A DNA stretch of 64,000 bases from Notamacropus eugenii. Lineage: Eukaryota; Chordata; Mammalia; Diprotodontia; Macropodidae. The position numbers and the translations under genes are program-made. The stretch spans positions 63,826,885-63,890,884 of the forward strand of contig NC_092876.1 of assembly GCF_028372415.1 (NCBI RefSeq). Reading direction: 5' to 3'. Within the stretch, counting starts at the first letter, position 1, and each line of letters opens with the position of its first letter. Shown piece after piece: positions 55,215 to 64,000 of this stretch. The notes below the pieces were generated by a model. It saw nothing but the letters and a program-made list of their open reading frames with translations, had not been told where the DNA came from and searched no databases.

Positions 55215-56460
55215 AGCTCTTTAAGAGCTGAGAAGGGTTTTTTTGCCTTTCTTTTTAACCCCAACCTTAGCTCAGTGCCTGGCATACAGTAAAGGCTTAA
55301 TAAATGCTTATTGTCTTGACTTGACTTCACCAATCCGTAGGTCTGGATAGAGCAACCTATTTCAGAATAACCTGTACCTGTGACCCTCCTACTGCAAATA
55401 TTGGGGGCTAGACCACAGCCCCACCTCTAAGACAAGCTCACTGAGAGGCTGAAGGATGGAAGCAGCCTAAGAACAAATGTGCCACAGAACCATTATCATA
55501 ATGACTTATAAAAGCAATCCCATTTGTATTCACAGAAACATCATAATAATGATTAATAAAAGCAATCACACTTCTATAGCCCCTCATCTGATCCTCACAA
55601 CCACCTTGGGAGGCAGGCAGTGCAGCCATTACTAATGCCAACAGCCTGGCGTGAAACCCGAGGGTTGGATTTGGAGTCAAGAAGACCTGAATTCAAATCT
55701 CACTTTGAACATTTTTGAGCTGTGTGACCTTAGGTCCTCAGGCAAATCACAACCTCTCTGTAAAGTGGAGAAAATACTATTTATCTCACAGTAAGACTCC
55801 AATAAAGTAACATATGCAAAGTGTTTTCCTCTCCCCTACCCCAGGCGGTCCTGCTGGGAAAACCCAGTTTCTCTTAACCTGTTTTAAGCAACAAAATCGA
55901 CAGACTATACACATGTTATTTGTATGAAGTGATTCCTGCAAACATGGAGGGATTGCTATATATACACACTCCTCTTTCCATAGCCATCAAATAATATGAC
56001 TGCTCTTCCTTTCTTTCCTAGGCCAATTTAAGGTCATGCAAAATAATTGATAATGCAATTAATAATTGTGATGTATTTCTACATATGTGTGCACACATGT
56101 GCGTGTGTGTAGGCATGTATGTGCATGTATTAACAAAAAAAATGGGGCTCAAATTCAGCCTGAGACCTTACTAATTATGTGGCCCTGGCCATGTCTCATT
56201 ATTGTTAGTGTGTTCCTCTCATCTTAGCAATGAAAACCTGGAGTCAGGCAGACCAGAGTTCAAATCCATCGGCAGATGCTTAGTAGCTGTGTGACTCAGG
56301 TTAAGTCACTTAACCCTGTTTGTCTCAGTATCCTCATCTCTAAAATGGGCAGAATAATAGCACCTCCTTCCTAGGGTTGTAGTGACGCTCCAATGAGATA
56401 AGATTTACAGTGTTTTGCAAACCTTAGAATACTTAACTATTAATATTAAACTGAATATCA
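55215..56460 (+). mobile_element. L2 tail and two MIR-like SINEs
   Basis: 55215-55330: aatatgagctctttaagagc ... cctggcatacagtaaaggct. 55660-55840: tttggagtcaagaagacctg ... ctgtgtgaccttaggtcctc. 56220-56460: aacctggagtcaggcagacc ... gtgactcaggttaagtcact ... gtagtgacgctccaatgaga. Confidence 0.65.
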
Positions 56461-56599
56461 TTCTTATTAACTAGCAGTTACTATTATCCCCATCTTGTAG
56501 ACAGGATATCCAACATAAGGAGAACTTGGTTCAAGTCAGGTAGAATTTATAGCACAGCGTGGACTGTTTGACTGGTTCCCAGTCCAGGCCTTTTACCAT

Positions 56600-56960
56600 T
56601 AACACCAGACTGGCTTTTTTGGGCATTTTTCACACACTACTTCATTTTTCTCCTCCATACCTTTGCCATGGCTGTTCCCTATGCCTGAAATGCCTTCCCT
56701 TCTCACTGCTACTTCTTGGAATCCTAATTTCCTTCAAGATGCTGCTTAAGCACCACTTTTTTCATGAGGCCTATTCCAAGAGCCAATAGTGCCTCCTTTC
56801 CACTCCCTGATCAAGGGGAAAAAAACATTTCTTTTGCCTATAACTATATACGTGCATGTCGTCTCCCCTTTTAGAATATAAACTTTTAGAGCAGAAGGGT
56901 TCCTTGTATTTCTGGTGTCTAGTATCGTGCCTGGAACATAGTGGACACATTTTTAATTAT
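56600..56960 (+). mobile_element. LINE-2 3' end
   Basis: ccatggctgttccctatgcc, tgaaatgccttcccttctca, aagatgctgcttaagcacca, ctataactatatacgtgcat, gtgcctggaacatagtggac. Confidence 0.7.
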
Positions 56961-57159
56961 CAGATTGCCAACCAGAGAAGCGCCTCTTTCTGTCAGCAAC
57001 ACAAAATGTATGACTCATATAGAGAGGCTAGACTGGGCACTGGCCTAGGTAGTCAGAGGAACATCTCCCAACACTCCCCCTCCCCTATGAGGGTCTTCAA
57101 CAGCCTTGACAGGTTAGGTTCACCCTTGGAAGAAGCAACAATTTTTAAAAAATCAACAT

Positions 57160-57740
57160 CAGAAGGGAAAAGGACTTACAGGTACAAAAGTATTTATAGC
57201 AGCTCTTTTTGTGGTGGCAAAGAATTGGAAACTGAGGGGATGCCCATCCATTGGGGAATGGCTTAACAAGTTGTGGTTTATGAATGTAGCCGAATATCGT
57301 TCCATAAGAAATGATGAGTAGACAGATTTCAGAAATACCTGGACCAGGAAAACATTGTACACAATAATAACACTGTGCTCTCCTGATCTACTATGACTGA
57401 CTTAGCTCTTCTCAGAAATACAAGGATCTAAGACAATTTCAAAAGATGGAAAATGTTATCCACCTCCAGAGGAAGAACTATGGACTCTGAATGCAGATAG
57501 AAGCAGACAATTTTCTCTTTTTTTATTTGTGGCTTTTCCCTTTTGTTCTGTTTCTTCTTTCACAACATGACCATTGTGGAAATATGTTTACGTAATTGTA
57601 CATGTATAACCTCTATCAGATTACTTGTCATCTTGGGGGGATGGGAGGGAGGAAGACAGAGAAAATTTTTGAAACTCAAAATCTTATAAAATGAATACTG
57701 AAAACTATCTTTACATATATATAACTGGAAAAAATAAAAT
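57160..57740 (+). mobile_element. L1 ORF2 end and 3' UTR relic
   Basis: gtggtggcaaagaattggaa, atgcccatccattggggaat, ggcttaacaagttgtggttt, gttccataagaaatgatgag correspond to the C-terminal IAKxW ... AIKNDE block of L1 ORF2p. The 3' UTR follows (gactctgaatgcagatagaa ... acatgtataacctctatcag). Confidence 0.75.
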
Positions 57741-57754
57741 ACTACTTATCAAAA

Positions 57755-57838
57755 ATGGATGGATTAGATAGATAGACAGGTATATAGATAGATAAGATAG
57801 ATAGATAGACAGGTAGATAGATAAGATAGATAGATACT
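57755..57838 (+). repeat. (GATA)n microsatellite
   Basis: gatagatagacaggtatata, gatagataagatagatagat, at the A-rich end of the preceding L1 relic, a usual place for tail-born microsatellites. Confidence 0.9.
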
Positions 57839-57854
57839 GATCGAATTGGGGAAA

Positions 57855-58235
57855 AATCAACATCAGGAGAATGCAAACAAATGAGCACCCATCAACAGAG
57901 GAAATGGATTACTGTGGTACTGGGACTGTAGGAAAAGACAGTTATGAAGACTGCAGAAAAACTGTATGAACTGATGCAGAACTGATAAACAAAGTACCCA
58001 GTGATTGCAGCAAAGCAAATGATGAGTTTGCTGGAAGTCCAGCTCTGAGTAACTGAGAAAACCAGTAACGGGTGTAGACAACAGATAATATCTCATCAGA
58101 CAGGTGGGGAACTGTCAGGGTGGTAAGTTATATATGTTGATGGATGAAGATGTTGTATTAGTTACTCTATTTTATCTGTTTTTCTTTGTTACAAGGGAGG
58201 ATTCAATTCCTGATGGATGGAGAGGGAAGAGGGTG
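57855..58235 (+). mobile_element. Second L1-like 3' end, other subfamily
   Basis: caacagaggaaatggattac, aactgtatgaactgatgcag, tactctattttatctgtttt, tctttgttacaagggaggat. Diverged from the neighbour at 57160. Confidence 0.5.
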
Positions 58236-58604
58236 TGTAGAGAAAAGACTGTGATAGTGACATCACCTTAAAATTAACAAAAAAACAGGGGCCATTTCCT
58301 CCTCCCTCATCCTCTTTTGGAACATGCTCAGTTGACATTCCTGGTTCTAAAGCTTGCCTAAAACCCTTAAGAAATGGTGAGGTGAAAGGGTAGAGTGCTT
58401 GAGACTGGCTCTTGATACACTCATTTTTTTCAGTTTTAAAAAATGAAATAAAAGAAGGTATGTTACAGGGACTGACTCTCTGGATAGGAGATAGAAAAAG
58501 GATTGCTCTTTGCTCCCCACTGCTAGTGCTAACCAATGAGATCACCCACCACTTATACCATGTGTGTCCTACATATGGACAATTTTTTGTAAGTCAATTC
58601 TCCT

Positions 58605-59720
58605 TTTAGAATGTAAACTCCCCAAAGATGTCTTTATGTTCTTCTTTGTCCCCTCTGTGCTTAATATAGTGTCTAGCACTTTAAGAAATGCTTGTTGACT
58701 GACTAATTGAAGGTAACATAAAAACAAAAGCTATCAATAAAAACTGAAAAATAAACATATTGCATTTTTAAAAGAATAATGACTTGTAGGAAAATGGACA
58801 GAAGTCAGCATTTGTTTCCTGAAGGGCTCAAGTCCTCCCTCAGGGAAGCTGCCGATCTGTACCTTCAAAGGGAGTTTCCATGAGCCATTCCTCTGAGGTG
58901 TAATCACCCGTGCAGACCAAATTATTCTGTTTCCTCCTCTGATCTTTACAAGAGAAGTATGAGGTCATTAGCACAAAAACAGTTATCTTCATTTCAGAGA
59001 TGGGAAAATTGAGAGGTGAAGGAATTTACCCATGATCAGATAGCTGAGGAGAAAGAGAAAGAGGACAGACTTACATCTGCAATGGAATTTTGGGACTGGA
59101 GAGTGCTTTCCATAAACTATCTCTGGGGAACTTGGTAGAAGAAGCAACCAACAGGGCTGGGGTTCAAGCCTTTTCCCTATGTGATGCTGTCTCTGGAAGG
59201 CCAGGACACTCTGACTAAAAGCCCACCTGGGAGCCAGGGGAAAGAGAAGGGTGAAGACCCACTACAGCCTCCCCACTCCTTGGTGGCTCAGCCAAAAAGA
59301 CCAGCCTAGACCAAAAGTCACAGCCTGAGAAGCCGGGGGCTATTTGGCTCTCCTGATTTACAGATGGACATCCGGAGATGGACAAGAACACTGGACACTT
59401 ACTGGTGGGGTAGCGGTGGGGTGGCCTTGGTGAAATGAGTTGGCCTCTCTGTCAGGCTCAGTTTTCTCATCTCTAAATTGGCTTATAATAACAGCCCCTG
59501 CCTTCCTGACTTCAAGTATAGAATTCTAGCTATGACATGCGATGTAGAAACTAGACTACCTTGAAAGGTTAAGTGGATTCTTTCCCAGGAGAGAGTTTGA
59601 CCAGATAATCTATAATTGAGCACTGATCCTGTCTATCTTTATGATCCTATTCATTTACATATTCATAATAAAATGCACACTCTAGAGGGAAATCCCCATT
59701 TCTTGCTGAAAACTCTTGGG
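58605..59720. other. L2 tail then unassigned DNA
   Basis: 58605-58705: agaatgtaaactccccaaag ... ttaatatagtgtctagcact. From 58710 to 59720 only a weak MIR-like stretch near 58940-59050 is visible. Confidence 0.4.
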
Positions 59721-59724
59721 AATA

Positions 59725-60430
59725 TGGTGGGGAAAACGATAGAATGCTGGACTCAGGAAGACCTGAGTTCAAATCCTGCCTCAGATACCTAACCCTTCTT
59801 AATACTAGTGCCTTCTCTAAGTTAATTACCTCCCTTTTATCCTTCATATGGTTTGTCTGTATATCCTGGTTTGCATGTTGATTCTCCCATTAAATTATAA
59901 GCTCCTTGAGGGCAGGGACTGTCTTTTGCCTCTTTTTGTATCTCTGGCATTTAGCAAGTGCGTGGCACTTAATAAATGGATTGATTGATTGATTATCTGT
60001 GTGACCCTGGACACCTGACATCAAAGACACAAGGTCTTCCACTGCATCCCAGGCCATCCCTAGTGTTCTTGACTTTTATCCACCCACTAGATTTCAAAGA
60101 CTCTGGAAGACAGAATGAGGCTGATGACTTTGTACAACTCTGCCTCACTTAAATCCAATTCACAAACAAGTCAAGACAGCACCTTGTGATTTCTTTGATT
60201 CTCTTTGAAAATTAAAAATGAACAAAAATGACAATGTGACCCTGGGCAAGTCACTTTCAGAGTATCTGTTTCCTCAGCTGTAACATGGGTATAATAACAG
60301 TACTTCCCTGCCAGGGTTGCTGTGAAGATCAAATGAAATAATAATTGTAAAGCACTTGGCAAACGTTGAAGCTCTGCCTAAATGTTTCCTACTCTTAGTA
60401 TTATTACCACCTTCCTCGTGGGGTGGTTAT
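59725..60430 (+). mobile_element. SINE split by an L2 tail, then MIR
   Basis: 59735-59790 is a SINE head (aatgctggactcaggaagac ctgagttcaaatcctgcctc). It stops at agatacc; an L2 3' end (cattaaattataagctcctt gagg ... tggcacttaataaatggatt) occupies 59790-59993; atctgtgtgaccctgg resumes the SINE. 60235-60415 is a MIR-like core. Confidence 0.65.
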
Positions 60431-62640
60431 AAGGATAAAATGAAATAATGTATGCATAGTACTTTGTAAATCTCACTTATTGTTCTTATTTCAAATGAGG
60501 AGAGCGAGGCACAGAAAGGTTAGTTCGCTGACCCAAAGTCACACAGCTAGGAGGTAGCAGAGGTGGGGCTGGACTCTAGATCCAGCATTCTTCCCATGCC
60601 AGAGGTCAGAGGAGAAGGGTGCTCACTGGTAATTTCCAGGAGTAGGCACAGACCTGCAGGGCTTTGAATGGTGAGCGTGCCCTCAGCAGGACTGGGTGGG
60701 GGGCAGGAGATTCTAGGTCTTGAGCTGAAAGAAGTCCCTTTTGACATACAGGGAAGCCCAGGGAGTTGAAATGATTTCCCAAAGTCATGGGGAAGGTGAA
60801 AGGCAGAATAAGCATTTATTAAAAGCCTACTGTGTGCCAGGCACTGCAAGTATTATCTTTTTGGGAAAAGAGTATCATGTGTTTACAAAACACAGAGTAA
60901 AAGAGGGGGCTGCAGGCATCCTGGAGGAGAAACTCACCTATGTTATGTGATCCTGGCCAGATCATTTCTCTCTGGGTCTCAGTTTCCTCTTCAGCCAAGG
61001 AGGATGAACAAGATAATATTTAAGTTCTAAATCTAAAGATCCTGGGTCCTGGCTCCTGCCAAATAACAGTTGGCCTTTTCCTTTATCTCCCCGAACCTCA
61101 GCATTCCCATCCAAAAAATAGGGTTAATACAATTCTAAATTCCTAGTCCACAGGGTTGTTGTAAGAAAGGCGTTCTTGTAAACCATAAAGAATTTTATAA
61201 AAGGTCTTCTTTTAAAAAAAACCAACATTGTTTTTACATCTTCCAAATTTCACCCAGCTTCCCTTCTTCTCCTCCCTTCCAAACAGTCATCTCTTATAAC
61301 AAAGCTCTTAAAGGGTTGCTATTATAAAAATCATGGCCTCACCCTTTTTAGGGGATAAATGGGACAAGCCATTTTCCTGCTTTAATTTTTCTAAATTCTG
61401 CAGATCATTGAGCAGGTCAGTAAAGAAGAATGAGACAACAGATCGAAAGCCCGGGCAGGACCTCAACATCCTCAGATATCCTAAAAGAACAGAGGAAGAC
61501 CTCCCAGCCCCACCCTTGGAGGTGGGTAGGGTAGGTCTTATTATTTTCATTTTACCAAAGAAGAAACTCAATCTCAGAGACATTAAAGGACTTTCTGAAG
61601 GTCACAGAGGAATCTTCACTTGAGATCACAACTCTTTGAGTGAGTCAGGGTAGGTCTTATTAGCTCCACTTTACAGATAAGGAAACTGAGTCTCAGAGCT
61701 TCTGAACATATCTGTTGTCAGACTAGAAAAAATCAGGTTCAAAGGTAAACCTGAAGGGACCTGAGAGGAGGGAGTGCTGGAACAAGGGTCCGAGAGCATC
61801 AGAAGAGGCTCTAAGAACAAGAATGCAAGCAGAGGGATAAGCCTTAATGAGGAATGGGACTGTTTGTTTCTCTGGGACTGAAGGCCGAAGGAATGGGGGC
61901 AGGGGGAAGGGAAGAGGAAAGGGAGGGAGGTAAGAGGCTGAGGAAGCTCCCATCAGATGGCTTCAATCTTTTCAGTAGGTGGGCTGGGGTTGAAGGTGGG
62001 GTTGGTGACAAGAGGAGAGAAGAAAAGATTTGGAACAAATCTCTAGAGAAGAGAAGGAAATAAGGAACCAAGAAAGATAAAGGAAGAAAGAGTTTTGAGC
62101 AGAAGCCAAGACCCCGCTGAGGATGAGGTACCATGAATTTGTGGTGGATGAAACCAGTTTGATTTCATGATGTTATGAACTGCTTGGGAACAGGAGCATC
62201 AGGGGTTAGGGTGGAGGGGTTACCCAGAGACCAAGATTCCAGGGTCAGGGGCATTGCACAGCTTAGTAGCTAGAGATACATGGGTGTGGACCAACTATTG
62301 CTCAAGGAGAAAAATGAAGCCAACATTGGGAGGCTGGACCAGGAAAACTGGGATAATGATAATAATAACAGCTGACATTTAGAGGTTTGCAAGATTTCCC
62401 TCTCCCCTTTACAACAGGAATGGGACCTCCTTCGAGGGGAGGAGTGATTTTTGTTTTGTCTGGAATTCTCAGACCCAGCACATAAGAGGTATTTAAGAAA
62501 TGATGGTTGAATTGGATTGAATATGAACAAAACAAGGAGAAAGGTGGAAGGATTGGAGGTGGCCCCATGGGGAGTGGTATTTAAAAATTCTGGGTCATGG
62601 AAATGAGGCAATCCTTAGATGGAAAGAGTTAAAAAGAGGT
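60431..62640. other. Unassigned DNA with small repeat fragments
   Basis: Interspersed 'ttattaaaagcctactgtgt gccaggcactg' element at 60810-60850 and MIR-like pieces at 60960-61010, 61090-61160, 61545-61700. No coding exon. Confidence 0.35.
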
Positions 62641-62870
62641 CAGGTTTCTGTTTCTGAATCTAGGTTCTAATCCTGACTTAGCTACTTGGAAATCTGCATG
62701 ACCCTAGCTAGGTAAATCAATGAGACACTCAAGGTCTCAATTTTCTCAACTGTAAAATGAAGGGATTGGCTTAAGTGGCCCCTGACATTTCCTCCCAATG
62801 CTTAAAACAATATCTGGAATATAGTAGGTACTTAATAAATGCTTATAGATTGAATAGATAATTAAATCTA
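62640..62870 (+). mobile_element. MIR-like SINE
   Basis: ctgaatctaggttctaatcc, ctgcatgaccctagctaggt, aattttctcaactgtaaaat, ggaatatagtaggtacttaa. Confidence 0.65.
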
Positions 62871-64000
62871 TTATCCTTTGAGTATAGCTGAGGTAGATCA
62901 GATTGTTAGAGAGACTGTCAAGATAAATACTGAAGTTCTGACAAAGGGGGTTGGGTGAGAGGGAGGATGATGGGAGGGGAGAACGTCAGCCTGGGAGGAA
63001 GCCCTGTGAGCCAGCTGTTAATGTCAAGGAAGGAGATGAGCAAAAGTTTTGGTAGTGATAAATTTGGGTGAGTGAAATCAGTAGGGATGAGGAGAGAGGA
63101 TGGGCTTTGAAGTCACCAAGATCATGGAAAGATGGCAGTAGGGGGATGATTAAAAGCTTCACTGGGGCAAAGCACACCCCTGCCCCTTCTCCTGGCCTCC
63201 AGTCAGGCAGACTGCAACATGGGACTGGCGTCCTCAGGTATTGTCAAAAGAGTGGAGGCAGAGACAATACTCCTTGAAAGGTTGCCAAGTTCCCAAGCCA
63301 AAGGGGGGACCAGCTTGGCCTGGTCTGAACCAGGGCATAGATAATGAGGTCCTAACCTGCTGCTGCTGCTGTCCTCGGTAGCCCATGCTAAAGGCTGCCT
63401 CCTTCCTCTCCCCTCCCCCCAGCACATAGAAGGAAAGGCCCACACGCATAGGGTAGGCCTTATGCGTGAGTATAAATGGATACTTCTGTCTACAGAGAAG
63501 TATTCATAGTTCAGCCTCTCAGGGAGGGGGGTTGGAATGAAGCTTATTTAATATTTTAACAAATGATCTGGCAGAGGGAGCACTCAGTGAAATCCCCGGG
63601 GTCCTCTGGCTCTGGTGATGACCTTCAGTTCTCTTGGTCATGAAGAACAAGGATTTCAGACCCTTTCATTTGGGGGTGGGGGTATAGATTCTAATCTAGA
63701 CATCTGGTCCAACCCAAATGTGAGCAGAGATCTGCTGTATAACTTCCTGGCAATCAATCCACTGGCTGGCTGTTTGAAGGCCTTGGCCATGGCTCACTAC
63801 CTCCCAAGGCTCACTACCTCCTGAGAAAGGTCATTGTGTGAGGTGGGGCAGAAAAGTAGTCAATGATCATCAGGCAAAGGTAGTGAAATGTATTGAGGAT
63901 GCTTCACAGCATGGTGGAAAACATGATGGATTTAGATATTCTGAGGTCTGAGGTTGCCTATGTGACCTTTAGCACATCGCTTAATTTCCCTGGATCTCCA
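62871..64000. other. Right edge, CR1-like relic and unassigned DNA
   Basis: 63520-63720 resembles a CR1/L3 ORF2 end (cttatttaatattttaacaa atgatctggcagagggagca). 63885-64000 is the start of a MIR-like SINE cut by the window edge (ctgaggtctgaggttgccta tgtgacctttagcac). Confidence 0.4.

Noticed and set aside
39312..64000. Possible ASAP3 first exon or neighbouring gene in the right part
   Set aside because: I checked the GC-richer spots (46.1-46.5, 47.1-47.5, 48.9-49.35 kb) for a MPEQ-type start or other recognisable protein and found none.

Overview
The window reads as vertebrate nuclear DNA, most likely from a marsupial. The evidence is the repeat content: a tRNA-derived SINE with an RTE-type tail (six clear copies), many MIR-like SINEs, LINE-2 and CR1/L3 relics, L1 3' ends of the type common in marsupials, and hAT miniature elements. 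There are no bacterial-style genes, no tRNA or rRNA genes and no CRISPR array. The species cannot be named from the sequence alone.

One protein-coding gene is supported, on the minus strand: ASAP3, an Arf GTPase-activating protein with BAR, PH, ArfGAP and ankyrin domains. I find 24 coding exons between 39311 and 3446. Each has AG/GT splice sites, and the phases agree through the whole chain. Joined, they give 884 codons plus a stop. The first coding exon, holding the start codon, is not in the window, so intron 1 is longer than 24.6 kb. The 3' UTR runs from 3445 to about 2030, where there is an AATAAA signal. Exon order by domain is: BAR (39311 to 25560), PH (25313 to 21437), ArfGAP zinc finger (21437 to 19401), ankyrin repeats (19578 to 17450), acidic and proline/serine-rich tail (17344 to 5124), and a short C-terminal exon (3520 to 3446).

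The most interesting observation is a further open, phase 0-0 exon candidate of 144 bp at 3816-3959. It lies between the last two exons and looks like a degenerate first half of an SH3 domain. The last ASAP3 exon itself aligns in length and pattern with the second half of the ASAP1/ASAP2 SH3 domain. ASAP3 is described as the family member without SH3, so this locus appears to preserve the eroding SH3 domain as two exons.

Layout: 1-310 is a degenerate minisatellite. 310-2030 is repeat-rich DNA beyond the gene. 2030-39311 is the gene from 3' UTR to exon 2. 39312-64000 is intron 1, or intron 1 plus upstream sequence, built mostly of transposon relics and simple repeats. A 33-bp minisatellite family, apparently grown from the head of an interspersed repeat, forms local arrays at a dozen places on both strands. 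A block at 49.7-51.1 kb alternates a roughly 25-bp core with purine/pyrimidine-alternating (acatatgt-type) tracts.
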